Shown: positions 23,932 to 35,606 of the stretch, piece after piece | Layout: every line of letters begins with the position of its first letter | How positions within the stretch are numbered: position 1 is the first letter of the stretch | Source of the DNA: Haliclona indistincta | Lineage: Eukaryota > Porifera > Demospongiae > Haplosclerida > Chalinidae | Direction: 5' to 3' | DNA length: 64,000 nucleotides | NCBI GenBank assembly: GCA_964017065.1 | Contig: OZ024792.1 | Location: forward strand, 4,831,754-4,895,753 | Program-made: the position numbers and the translations under genes | Notes under the pieces: generated by a model | The model's input: only the letters and a program-made list of their open reading frames with translations | Told to the model about the DNA's origin: nothing | The model's database searches: none

Positions 23932-24783
23932 TTGACAAGCCTAGCGCAGTCCTGAGTGAACGAATCACTACCAAACCTGCGCCATCGCATGTGTATATAT
24001 CTGGGGTAGTGCACTTAGTTCTTAGATAGGCATCAAACACCACCAGAAGCGAGTAATCCTTGAAAAACATGGTTTTTGGACCGTTTTGGACAGTTAGAGC
24101 GACTCCATTAATTAACCCTCTTGTCGCTGCTGATCATTGACTCCGCCCACATCAGCTTTTGAACTGAGCTCGGTTCTCACTGCTCTGGGCGCTTCAGCGC
24201 GCAAGCTAGAGCCTAGAGGTATGAACAAGCAGTATGCCATACCCTGGGTAACACTGATCTGTCTATGCTGACATCATGACCCACGGCAGGTACGAACCGG
24301 ACGACGGTGATGCTACCCGATCTCAAGGCTACTAGTTTCTTACACTACCCGGCGTAAGCTATACCCATAGGACCCCTGTGCTGTTGACAACTGGACATTG
24401 ATCATTGTAAAAAGCTAGAAGCCTCTGTGATCGTGATATCAACATCAACATGCAAGCCTGGGACTAGTCTACGGACTAGCCAGTGATCATCATAGTGTTC
24501 CACTGAGTTGTTAGTGTTAGTCTCTTCTTCATCCATCACAGTAGAAATATCATGTTTTCAACTCATACTCTCAACCTCTCTAACTAATTTAAACCTTTTC
24601 ATTATTCTTGTGATTGCCGATAATAACATTCCATGTTTCTTGACTCTGTCTAGAGGCTATGTGCCTTCTGATCTACTAGACTAGTACCTGCTGCTCACAG
24701 AGTTGTAAAAATGAAGTAAAAGCTATAGCATAGAATACAGCTAATAAGTTCAAACTGATAGTGATCAAAAAAGTAACAAAAAC
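23932..24783. other. No gene recognised
   Basis: Unique-looking sequence without open frames or recognisable repeats. A GGTTCGTACC stretch (minus strand, near 24290) superficially resembles a tRNA B box but has no matching cloverleaf. Confidence 0.4.
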
Positions 24784-25573
24784 AAGTAAAGTAAAAAAGT
24801 TTTAATTAAAAAAAACTAAAAAGTGTAGGGATGACGCTTGCAAAAGTAGAGGAACAAGATGGGATATGCTTGCAAAAGTAAAGGAACAAGATGGGATGAT
24901 GCTTGCAAAAGTAAAGGAACAAGATGGGATGATGCTTGCAAAAGTAAAGGAACAAGATGGGATGATGCTTGCAAAAGTAAAAGTCCCAAGTATCCCTACA
25001 TCAGCGGCTTGAAGGAGGACGCAGTCCGATGAAGTAATTGACGGTTGTAAATAACAAGATGAAGGTATCTGTGTTTAGGAGGACGCAGACAATGAAGTAG
25101 TTGACAGTTGTAAATAACTTAGAGGTACCTGTGTTTTGGAGGACGCAGTCCGATGAAGTAATTGATGGTTGTAAATAACTAGATTGAGGTATCTGTGTTT
25201 GGAGGACGCAGTCCGATGAGTTAGTTGACAGTTGTAAATAACTAGAGGTATTTGTGGTTTGGTGGACTCAGTCCGATTACATAATTGACGGTTGTAAAAG
25301 GTATAGGAAGAGGATTCCACAATTATCAGTTGCACGTCATCGCAGCAAGCCGCTGATGTAGGGATACTTGGGACTTTTACTTTTGCAAGCATCATCCCAT
25401 CTTGTTCCTTTACTTTTGCAAGCATCATCCCATCTTGTTCCTTTACTTTTGCAAGCATCATCCCATCTTGTTCCTTTACTTTTGCAAGCATATCCCATCT
25501 TGTTCCTCTACTTTTGCAAGCGTCATCCCTACACTTTTTAGTTTTTTTTAATTAAAACTTTTTTACTTTACTT
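24784..25573. repeat. Palindrome with tandem-repeat arms and tandem-repeat core
   Basis: The two arms (24784 to about 25010, and about 25340 to 25573) are almost exact inverted copies. Within each, a unit of about 32 bp containing GATGCTTGCAAAAGTAAAGG is repeated four to five times. The central part (about 25013-25300) holds about five direct copies of a different unit of about 60 bp with GACGCAGTCCGATGAAGTAA. The 138-codon minus-strand frame at 25075-25491 is made by these repeats and is not a gene. Confidence 0.85.
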
Positions 25574-25884
25574 TAAGTTTAATAGATGAATCACGAGTGT
25601 GACTACCACATGGCTACCACTACCACAGGTAGGGTCTGCAATGAAAAAAATAAAAGTCAGAGAATCTAGCATTTACTGCAGTTACAAATAGCACTATATA
25701 CGTAACAAACAACTGCATATTCGAATCTCTGAAATCGTTGCTCGTTGAGAATAGGGTCTCCAATGAAAAAATTGACCGTCACAGATTCAGCGGGCTTACA
25801 TCTCGGTGTGTAGAGTAGTTTGACCCGAACATAAAACGGACAAAGAGAGAAGCGCCAAGTCCTTCCTTTTTGCTGGAAAAAAAT

Positions 25885-26466
25885 GAAGCACCTAAGGTGC
25901 AGATGCCTCGGTGAAATGACACTATATCCACAACCACAACTATCCACCATTCCATAAACACAGGAACTGCAGATGCATGCATACAGGATTTCTGTACAGC
26001 AGTTGCTTTAGTTATGCAATCAGAAGCCAATCAGTGCTAACCACAATTCAACTGGGCGTGTCTACAGTGTTTAGCGCAGCAGTCATACCACGAGCGAGAT
26101 AACTTCCATAGCTTGCTTACACGATTTCTCTGGACCTGCGCTGATATCCTGTAGTAAAATTTGAACCTATCAGCTTCTAGGCAGTCAACCGTGGACAGCT
26201 TTGCCATTGGAGAAGTCCAGATCGCCAGCAACGGCAAACAAAGTAAGCAAATCACGCCATAACTCGAGAACGAAGCTTCGTGTACAAATTTCAAATGTTG
26301 AAAAGCGAGATAATATCGAGTTCTACTTGCATTGCTAGTTTCAGGGCTCGGCGTTCAGCGTGCGCCGCAAAACTGAAGTAACGGACGGAATGACTGACTG
26401 ACTGACTGACAAACTGACAAACAAACGAACTACTGTATGCCTCGTGGCTCCGCCCACCGAGGCATA
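25885..26466. repeat. GCCTCGGTGG-type repeat copy inserted in the palindrome
   Basis: About 580 bp from GCACCTAAGGTGCAGATGCC to the hairpin GCCTCGTGGCTCCGCCCACC. It matches 16295-16839 in inverse orientation over its whole length. Near its right end is a run of ACTGACTG/ACAAAC short repeats (26393-26425). Confidence 0.75.
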
Positions 26467-28256
26467 ATAAAAACACTCGAAATAACTGGGCGAGCTAGCC
26501 AATCGTAAGTAAATACTTTTTGTTCAAACTGCATTCAGCGCCAAAGCTTGGTTTTATTGGTAAGGATGTACAGGATCATGCTGTCAAGATTTCCAAGCTC
26601 TTCGACGTCGCGGCGATCTTTATGCGCTGTTTCCAAGCCATACATTGAAAGAGGGCGGGGCCCCAAGACGATCACGGGCGGGGCCCCAAGACGATCACGA
26701 AAATAGACTTGGGACTCCAGCGCTTTTGTAAATTGTGCTGTAGCAACCCTAATGCAGATTTTGCTTAGTTAGGTAGAGTAAGCCACCAATATTCGGCCAC
26801 CATCTATTATCGGCCACTCGTTCGTAGAGTAAGCCACCAATATTCGGCCACCATCTATTATCGGTCACTCGTTCGTACACTTGCAAATACGCTGCACAGA
26901 TCAAACTTGACCTACGTATAGACACACACTTCCTCTGCCTGCATTGCAAATATGCAGCTCGTAACTGCTTCTTTGTCTACTGTGGAGACGAAGAAAGTGG
27001 GTAGCCGAAAACATCGATGTTCGGCAAAAGCAATCTATTATCGGCCACCAGTCCTAGTGACTGATAGACGAATAGGGCGGGATTGCAAGTCAGTACTGCA
27101 AACACCTTTATCCATCAGCAGTACAACGAGCTACAATTGAAAAGCTCTCGTCTTGCCGTCCGGGTAATTTTCTTTTCCAAAGACCCCGGGGTCGAGCAAT
27201 CTATGTTCGGCAACTCACGATATTGTTTCAGTGCAATTTATGCTCAAAGAAAACACGATTGCGATACAGAAACACGTCGGCTGAGTAGAGCCATCTCATG
27301 TCCATCACAATCACCAAAATTCAGTAACCCTACGTTCGTCTCTTGATCGCACAAGCTGCAAACAGCCAAAAATAGTGGGCGTGGCTTCCAAGGAGTAACC
27401 CAGTGCTTGTAAAACAAAAAAATAAACCGAGCATTCCAGAAGTTAAATTTGATTCTAAGCCTCTTTGTCGGCACTCGCAAAGTAGTTTAGCGCTGATCAA
27501 TGACTGCACTCGTGTTGGATATGGACAGTGCTTGCTGATTGGAGGACTTCTCTATAAATTACTATCCATTACTAATGCAGTCACTGATCAGCGCTAAAGT
27601 ACTTTGCGAGTGCCGACAAAGAGGCTTAGAATCAAATTTAACTTCTGGAATGCTCGGTTTATTTTTTGTTTTACAAGCACTGGGTTACTCCTTGGAAGCC
27701 ACGCCCACTATTTTGGCTGTTTGCAGCTTGTGCGATCAAGAGACGAACGCAGGGTTACTGAATTTTGGTGATTGTGATAGACATGAGATGGCTCTACTCA
27801 GCCGACGTGTTTCTGTATCGCAATCGTGTTTTCTTTGAGCATAAATTGCACTGAAACAATATCACGAGTTGCCGAACATAGATTGCTCGACCCCGGGGTC
27901 TTTGGAAAAGAAAATTACCCGGACGGCAAGACGAGAGCTTTTCAATTGTAGCTCGTTGTAATGCTGATGGATAAAGGTGTTTGCAGTACTGACTTGCAAT
28001 CCCGCCCTATTCGTCTATCAGTCACTAGGACTGGTGGCCGATAATAGATTGCTTTTGCCGAACATCGATGTTTTCGGCTACCCACTTTCTTCGTCTCCAC
28101 AGTAGACAAAGAAGCAGTTACGAGCTTCATATTTGCAATGCAGGCAGAGGAAGTGTGTGTCTATACGTAGGTCAAGTTTGATCTGTGCAGCGTATTTGCA
28201 AGTGTACGAACGAGTGGCCGGTAATAGATGGTGGCCGAATATTGGTGGCTTACTCT

Positions 28257-28403
28257 ATCAATACATCTGCACAGCGAGTTTTATGAAGTTCATACACTTC
28301 CTTCCATCTGGCTCAAAAAACCGAAAATAAAACAGAAAAATTTTGAGCCAGATGGAAGGAAGTGTATGAACTTCATAAAACTCGCTGTGCAGATATATTG
28401 ATA
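28257..28403. repeat. Small hairpin element inside the palindrome arm
   Basis: TATCAATACATCTGCACAGC and its complement bound two arms of about 65 bp around a short A-rich loop. The opposite arm of the large palindrome lacks it, which gives an empty site at about 26775. Confidence 0.8.
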
Positions 28404-29470
28404 CCTAAATAAACAAAATCTGCATTAGGGCTGCCACAATTTACAAAAGCGCTGGAGTCCTAAATCTATTTTCGTGATCGTCTTGGGGCCCCGCCCTCTT
28501 TCAATGTATGGCTTGGAAACAGCGCATAAAGATCGCCGCGACGTCGAAGAGCTTGGAAATCTTGACAGCATGATCCTGTGCATCCTTACCAATAAAACCA
28601 AGCTTTGGCGCTGAATGCAGTTTGAACAAAAAGTATTTACTTGCGATTGGCTAGCTCCACCCAGTTATTTCGAGTGTTTTTATTTTTTCCTGCAAAAAGG
28701 AAGGACTTGGCGCTTCTCTGTTTGTCCGTTTTATGTTCGGGTCAAACTACTCTACACACCGAGATGCAAGCCCGCTGAATCTGTGACTGTCCATTTTTTT
28801 CATTGGAGACCCTATTGAGAACCACGCCCACCAGAAACCACTGTTTTTCTTCGCGAAAATGCAGGCTCAAAAGTTGCGTGTGGCTGCTGATTGTACTTGC
28901 AAAGGATGCTACGGTTGGAGATCTTTCCTTAGATGCTAGTTTTGTGCTAGTGATGCCGCATTTATGGTCATAGTTCTCTGTATTACGGTTAATATTTTGA
29001 GCATTTTCAGCCAGATGGCAAACAGTAAGCATTTCGGCTGAAACTTTTTATATGCAGTGCCTAGGCTTAGTACTATCAGAAAATATTGGTAGGGTTATGT
29101 CTGTTCAATTTCACAAAAAGTAAAGCCCAAATATGTTGCCAGGAATCACGAGTGATTGCTAGTCCTGAAACGCTTATTTGGGGAGGTAAGCCTGCCAATC
29201 TGAGCTGTTGCAAGAACTGCCGAGACGGTACTAAGCACGCGCAAACAGAGCGATGACTGCTAACTGTCCCGAAGAGTCGAGAATGCACCATTATTTAACC
29301 CCAAGGTCAAAGGTCACGAAAGTTGCCGATTTCAGCTAGCGATTGCAGAGCAACGAGTAACGATTTCAGAGATTTGAATATGCAGTTGTTTGTTACGTGT
29401 ATAGTGTTGTTTGTAACTGCAGTAAAGGCTAGATTCTCGGACTTTTATTTTTTCATTGCGGACCCTATAT

Positions 29471-31121
29471 AAGGAAAGGACGACGAGCTGGCTTAGTCAT
29501 CGCGCTGCAAAGCTTAGCTGTAAAGTGTATAGAAGTTATGATACTGAAACCTTGTTTTCAGTAAACGTTTTGTTACTGATAATGATCAATGCCGGCTTGT
29601 GTCTTCCAAGACAACATGACTGCTAATGAAGATTCAATCTTCTATGAATTTTGTTTTTTGACTCTCCATACTTGGACATGTATTCTAGCCTGTATTCTGT
29701 ATGCAGAACATGATCAGGCACTGTGCATAGTTACAGTACCGCCCACGAAAAAGTTTAATCTCACACGCAAGCGGCTCTTGAGCGACACATAGAATGCAAA
29801 TTCAACATAATCGTTACTGCAAATCAGTAGAGCAACTGCAAGTCATGCACGCACACGCAGTTGGCCACTCTTACCTTAAAAATTCCTGGGGCAAGAACAG
29901 CATGCAAGACGAGGTATCTGACTGTTTTTCATGTCAGGAGGCTGAGTAGTACTAGATTTTAGTGCTATTACTTTGCTTTGTACAGCCTTATATGGGCTTG
30001 ATTGTGGGCCTATTGCCAAAAACCCTTTTGGCGATTACTTATCTTCAGATTTGTGCACCCATTTTTTTCCCAAGTGCAAGCCATGTGTGAATGGAGAAAG
30101 GAATGTTTGTTTACAGCAACATTCTATTGTGCATTACTAACAGTCAGTTAGTGTATTCTAAACCATGACCTCTGCTTCATGTGATGTAGCAGCTCATGCA
30201 TTTCAATGAGTATAAATCATCGCTTAACTTTCTGGGCTAGCTAGCTGACTAGATCCCTGATTTGTGCTATCGGGCTTTACATCCTTCATCTCAGTATTTG
30301 TATTAACCTAATACTTGGTGTGTGCAGTGTTTTGTGTTGTTGAAAGCTATCTTATCGCTACATTAGATAGTGAGCACTCTACAAACATACTTTGCTAAAA
30401 GAAAAACATGATATAGAAACAATTAGTGCTATTTTGCATGCAACTCTACTGCATGGTTATGATAGAGTCAGTCAAGTTATGATTGCTCTGCGCTCTTGCA
30501 TGTACTCCCGAGTCCTCCTGGGCTAACCACTTGTCATGAGTGTCCTCAATCATCCCCTGCACATTGACTATCTCGTCTCGCTGTCGGTAGCGGTTGAGGC
30601 TACGGTGTAGCTACGGTACATGATCAGCGCTTCTGTGACTGATGTGCCAATCAACTGACGATTGGTGCTTGTATGCTATCGTCTATTTTCTGGAGCTGTC
30701 TATGGGCTAGCTGTAACGTGCATGACTGCATGACTGTTGCAGTAATGCCGGATTAGTCATGTTTAGCTCCTAGCTCAGCGCACGGGTATGTGTTCATTAC
30801 AGACATGTCGTGATCATCAGATCTGGAGCTGTAGCTGAAAATAATGATCACCACCCACCTGCTACAGCTGTTGTCTGTACAGTGATGAACGGCATTCAAC
30901 AACTGACTCGGGCTCAGCTCTAGTAGAAAGCTAAAAGCGGAAGTAGACCAATCTACTTGCTGACCAATCAAATTCACTGCTAGCCGGCTAGTCACGTGTA
31001 TTAAACCATCCACGCATTAACGACTTTTCCGCTCGTGGTGCAGAGATACCGGTATTTACTTCACCTGGGGACGAAATCCGAGATTCTGTGTTCTCTCGAT
31101 CGGTGACGTGTTCTCGCGATC
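29471..31121. other. Intergenic stretch without recognised gene
   Basis: Next to the right end of the large palindrome there is a CTATATAAGG sequence (about 29465) followed by a 67-codon open frame at 29589-29792 without known motifs; this may be chance. The rest, up to the start of coiled-coil copy C, shows no open frame with support. Confidence 0.4.
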
Positions 31122-32121
31122 ATGAGCTGGTTCAAGAAAGGGAGAAAACTCAAGTATCATTCTTTGAAGTCCGAGTCGTCGAGTAAGTTTGTTCGGTATC
31201 ATACCACGTTTGCAACACAGTTTTGATACATGCCTCGGTGTGAGAAACGAGAAAACTAAAAGGATTTCTTTCTTTATAATTTTTCTTGGGTGTAGACTCT
31301 TATTTTTGGGCATGCACTTCTCCATCACAATAATTGTTTTGTATTCTACAGAAGATGAGCAGGATGAAAATCAGCCACCTGAGATGATAGTGACTACTGA
31401 GAAGGTAGAGAAATATCTCAATAGTATAGAGCATGCTTGTATATGTGGATTGAAACTTTGTCTCTCATCTTGCATCAGCATTGTTACATTCCTAACTGAG
31501 TTGTGACTAAATGTGCTTATTAAATGCACATTCCTGTGGTTGGTCTCTACACTTGTATTGTGTGTGATAAACCACTGTGTGGCGCATTTGATATTATGGT
31601 CACCTGGGCTACAAATTCTATTAATAAACTGTATAATATTAATTTTTAGGAAAGAGTGCCAATCCAGGATTTAGAGAAATTGTTAAGTAATGAAAGAGAA
31701 AGAGTGGAAAGACTTGAGGGACGGTTACTAGTAAGTACATTGGTTTGAAGTGTATACAAAGTTTAGATCTCCACGGAAACTGGTCAATGAGCACATAGTG
31801 CGAAGGCATCTAATTCAGTTTCCAAGGCGATCGATCTAATAGTTGTTCAGATATTTGAGATCTCTAGACTGAGCAGTTGACACTACATTATGCATGAGAG
31901 TCTTGTGAAATTTGTCCATTAATTTAATTTTTCCTAGGATTTGAAAAAAGTTGCTGAAAGTAAGAAATCAACAAACAAGTACCTTCAAACACAGCTTCGA
32001 TTAGTAAGTATGTTATTGATATTAAGAAATTAACCAATAATGTATTTCACTGTAGAAGGATGGTGAACTTGCAAGGTCAAATCGCATGCTATCTGATCTA
32101 ATCTTATGTCGAAGGAAGTAA
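31122..32121 (+). CDS. Small coiled-coil protein gene, copy C (complete, 108 residues)
   Basis: Five exons, all with GT/AG borders: 31122-31182, 31352-31404, 31650-31730, 31938-32003, 32056-32121. The joined length is 327 nt, giving 108 codons plus TAA. The protein starts MSWFKKGRKLKY, has a short acidic linker (exon 2), and then three exons of charged helical sequence with coiled-coil character (e.g. LEKLLSNERERVERLEGRLL in exon 3). There is no signal peptide, membrane segment or enzyme motif. Exons 1-4 correspond one to one with copies A and B, with the same phases (1, 0, 0, 0). A complete small cytoplasmic or nuclear coiled-coil protein is the simplest reading; partner and role are unknown. 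I do not recognise the family from named proteins. Confidence 0.7.
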
Positions 32122-32723
32122 GTTAAGATTACAGGATACTAGGGCGGTACGCAGTCAGCTGTTTGCGGTTATCAATGTATTTTGTATTGCGTATTGTGTT
32201 GCATTTTTGTAACCAAAAATAAGCTTCTGGAAGAAAATGCAGAGAAAGTCGCTTGGTCTGCTAGGTCTTTCGGAGGGAATAACAAGAGCTATTTGTGACA
32301 TCTCTCTTTGTCTTGAGCTACACAAGAAAGTGTACATTGATTTGACGTTGCAGATGCCACTTTACACCTGAAGTGGGTGTAAAATTTACACTTTACACCC
32401 ACTTCAGAAGAAAAAAAAATCACGTCAGTCTCTCTGTTCTGTCGCTGTGTACCTCCAAGTGCAAAGTTACCAAGCTAGCGATCGTCCAAGAAGAGATTGG
32501 TTAAGTTTTATGATTTTGGGCCTGCCATAACGGATTAGATACGGCTTTTATTTTTGCTATTATACTTTGTTTATCCATTGGTCTCGAAGAAATCCAAGTA
32601 TCAGTAAGTAAAGCTAGCTCCTTCACTGTTTGCTGACAGCACAAAGAAACATAGGCCAAGCCCATTGTATCAGTATCCCGTAACCTTAAAGAATCTTTGC
32701 TAGAGAGTTTTAAGTCATTTATT
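32122..32723. other. Downstream region with a short hairpin
   Basis: CTGAAGTGGGTGTAAA and its complement form a hairpin at 32368-32407. Otherwise only short frames without support. Confidence 0.5.
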
Positions 32724-33240
32724 AACCCTCGGCACATGCGCGAGGGTTACGGTACTTGGTTTGTCATTCACTCATTCGTTCATTCTGTCCATCGAGCTGC
32801 AGAGACCATCGCTCACTTCTGAAACTCTGTAAAGGTATGAACAGGCTTAGCACGACAATGGCTTGCAATGTGACTCGTGCATTTTGCTAAAATGCTTTCG
32901 TTCTCGAGTTATGGCTGGCTCACCTTGCTTACCAGCAATCTTGGACGTCTCTGACAACAAAAGCGCCCATAGTTGACTTTTTAGGTACTTGTAGACTACA
33001 TCTAAACAGCAGGACAGCTCTGAGTGTGCGTAGAGATCTCAAGAAAAGCCTACAGCTAGCTACTCACATGTTCATGGCTGGTCACGCCCACATGACACGC
33101 CTAGAAAGTGATCAGCATTTTTCTGTCTTCTGGTTAGCTCAATATACAGCCTATAAGCTAAGCAGGTTGGCACTAGCTGCATACTGCGGCTGCAATCTCC
33201 AACTAGGGAGCTTAGTGCTAACTCTACAATATGTGCAATG
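32724..33240. repeat. CCCTCGG-type repeat copy (inverted)
   Basis: Begins with the hairpin AACCCTCGGCACATGCGCGA, contains CTTTCGTTCTCGAGTTATGG (complement of the shared core), and matches 13985-14500 and 18010-18458 in the opposite orientation. The right boundary is approximate. Confidence 0.6.
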
Positions 33241-33792
33241 GTGCTCACACTACAATAATTATGTGCATTTCAAAAAGGTTTCCATTCTCCCATTTTACTT
33301 GTGTTTATGTTACAGAGATGGTTTACCGTGGACATGAACATTTTTTCTAGGTGATGTGTTTGAGGATAAAGCACAAAAAAATTAATATCTATGAATACAT
33401 AGCATTTTGATACAGTACTCATTTTTGCATTAAAAAATTTTTGAGTAAATTAAGGATTCAATTTTCAAGGGTAGTCGAAAGAATGAAGATTCCATGTTGT
33501 CAGATTTTACTGTTCCATTTTCCTCATGTAGAAGTTGACCATTTCAACTAGTTCAACAACCTCAGGCTAGAGACACTTAAATTACTAGAGACACTTGAAT
33601 TATAATAGTTAATGTTATCATTTCCTAATGCAATAGTAGTCTTAGTTAAAATCACAAAATCGTAATAATTATTATGTCAAAGTGGTAGTGATTTAGTGAT
33701 GAATCAGTTGGGCACTGTTCACTGAACCATATAAATTATGTAATCTCGTTCCCAGACCACACCTGTTTTGAAAGCTCCATAGAGGACCTGGT
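33241..33792. other. No gene recognised
   Basis: AT-rich sequence between the repeat copy and the coding fragment; no supported frame. Confidence 0.4.
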
Positions 33793-34404
33793 TTGTCTTA
33801 TCTTACTCTGATCTCTGATCTTACACCGGATACAACTAGGCCTGTCCTTGAATCTTATGATCTAGATATGAACAATGGAGAGCTGATACTTACGTTCTCA
33901 GAGTCAGTTCTTTCCCACACTCTCACTCCAACTGCTTTCACTCTGCAAGTAATGTCCTCTCTGGCTCTTGTTGATTCTCAGCTCTACTACACCTTGATGT
34001 CTACCAATGTGACTGTGACTGCTGTTGACCACACCGTTGTGAGCTTACTGGTCAACAACTCTGATCTTAACCAGATTAAGAAGAGATCTCAACTAGCTAC
34101 AGCACAGAACAACACATTCCTCTCTCTCACAGAGAATGCTATTAATGACACTAGCAGCAACAAGCTCATGCCAATTCTACCAAGCAACGGTCTTCCAGTA
34201 ACAAACTACACTCGTGATATAACACCACCAAAATTGGCATCTTTCGACTTTGATCTCAACAACGGCCAGTTGACTCTCAGATTTACAGAAACTGTGAACA
34301 AATCCTCTCTTCGTCTCAATTATTATGAGTTTACATCTGACAACACAACCAATGCTACTACCTATGCCCTTACTGGCAATAATGCAACCATATCTTCTCC
34401 CTGA
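33793..34404 (+). CDS. Fragment of a repeat-containing extracellular-type protein
   Basis: An open frame of 203 codons contains two diverged copies of a repeat of about 110-120 residues: each starts with D(T/I)T(R/P)P followed by L(E)S(Y/F)DLDMNNGELILTFSE or the similar DFDLNNGQLTLRFTE, and contains several NxS/T sites. Such beta-strand, Asn/Thr-rich repeats resemble bacterial-type Ig-like (SbsA-like) modules of large secreted or cell-surface proteins; this assignment is from general appearance only. No signal peptide or splice acceptor decides the start. The frame stops at 34404, and another frame seems to carry on briefly after it, followed 106 bases later by the assembly gap. A broken gene, an exon end or an assembly error cannot be told apart. 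Confidence 0.5.
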   Translation: MSYLTLISDLTPDTTRPVLESYDLDMNNGELILTFSESVLSHTLTPTAFTLQVMSSLALVDSQLYYTLMSTNVTVTAVDHTVVSLLVNNSDLNQIKKRSQLATAQNNTFLSLTENAINDTSSNKLMPILPSNGLPVTNYTRDITPPKLASFDFDLNNGQLTLRFTETVNKSSLRLNYYEFTSDNTTNATTYALTGNNATISSP

Positions 34405-34510
34405 ACATTCTGACCTCTCTCATGGACAAAAATGGATATTTCTCATGGACTATAATATTGAATGCATGTAGATAATAATACATTAGTATTAGTACCTGAC
34501 CTACCTTTTG

Positions 34511-34710
34511 NNNNNNNNNNNNNNNNNNNNNNNNNNNNNNNNNNNNNNNNNNNNNNNNNNNNNNNNNNNNNNNNNNNNNNNNNNNNNNNNNNNNNNNNNN
34601 NNNNNNNNNNNNNNNNNNNNNNNNNNNNNNNNNNNNNNNNNNNNNNNNNNNNNNNNNNNNNNNNNNNNNNNNNNNNNNNNNNNNNNNNNNNNNNNNNNNN
34701 NNNNNNNNNN
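34511..34710. other. Assembly gap (200 N)
   Basis: A run of exactly 200 N; the true length is unknown. Missing exons of the neighbouring fragment or of the kelch-death gene could lie here. Confidence 1.
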
Positions 34711-35606
34711 CATCAAGCAACTCAGATGATTTGTATATTGTAGATCTGGAGAGGCATTCTGTGGTGAGTGTGTATAATATACTACAGACACAGTATGAAT
34801 AGTTTAATTTAAAAAATTATGGTACCGACTTCTTTTTTGACTGCTTTCAGCATAGCCACTATAATAGTCTGTTTGAGTCGAGGAGTCATGGAAGTGTATT
34901 TCATCATTGGAATGTATACCAATTTGCACCATGGGAAGTCTTATTTTCAAAGGCACTGCCAGTGGTATAAATTTTGTTATATACCACTGGTGGTCATTAG
35001 CCTCGTACCCAGGATTTTTTTAGCTGTTGGAGTCAGCTAAAAGTTGCAGTCATTAAAAACTTGCAGATGGCAAGCTAAGCGAACAGAGCTGTTGTTGGCA
35101 CAGGATGCTGTCGCTGGTTGTTGCTGAACTTGGTTGTCTCTGTTCAGCACATCAGAAAGCACTTGCCTCTGCTTGCCAACCTGTGGTGTCCTGTTTGCTC
35201 CATAATCTGTTGCTTATCAACTCCAGAATCATACAGTCTAGTGGTGGCGGTTGCTCTCAGGCCGCGGTTAGTTTTGTAGCCATTATAAAGACAATAACAT
35301 CTTAGATGTTTAGCCTCCTATTAGACCTTTTGTCCATAGCAAATTTTCGTCTGCCTCAAATCAGAACTCAGTTTGGCCTGCTTCTTTTTGGCACCGATGC
35401 CCAGGCTCTGCAGCCACTTCATTTCAGCATCTAGAGATTGACAAAAATCGGTGTATTCGCTAGCACGGAAGAAGTTGATGTCTTAAATGAGTAGTAGTCT
35501 GTGAATCTACTAGTATACATTGTTATTAAAATCGTATACATTGTTATTAAAATCGGTGTATACATTGTTCACATCACTGGAGTCCATGATATTGATGTCT
35601 TCTCAG
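34711..35606. other. No supported exon; a lone TAGCCTCG terminus
   Basis: TAGCCTCGTACCCAGG, the end of the 9-bp-TSD element family, occurs at about 35000 without a visible partner. Open frames at 34819-35305 have no known motif. A direct duplication of ATACATTGTTATTAAAATCG occurs at about 35515-35560. Upstream exons of the kelch-death gene were looked for here and not found. Confidence 0.4.

Larger units (their letters stand above)
25628..29470. repeat. Large nested inverted repeat (about 3.8 kb)
   Basis: Sequence from 25628 to about 25884 and from 26467 to about 27509 reappears inverted at about 27576-28810 and 29340-29470, around a spacer of about 66 bp at 27510-27575. Matching landmarks include GGGGCCCCAAGACGATCACG near 26680 and its complement near 28475. 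The left half is interrupted by a GCCTCGGTGG-type repeat (25885-26466), the right half by a small hairpin (28257-28403) and by about 530 bp at 28811-29339. Paired open frames of 60-100 codons on both arms are mirror images and show no known domain. Confidence 0.8.

Noticed and set aside
23799..24014. Minus-strand frame with a poly-arginine tract
   Set aside because: Caused by the (TTC)n microsatellite; no other coding signal.
24270..24330. tRNA or tRNA-derived SINE suggested by GGTTCGTACC on the minus strand
   Set aside because: The B-box is one base short, there is no A box at the right distance and no cloverleaf stems.
25075..25491. Minus-strand frame with repeated LAKVKEQDGM units
   Set aside because: A translation of the tandem repeats in the palindrome; no start context, conservation or domain.
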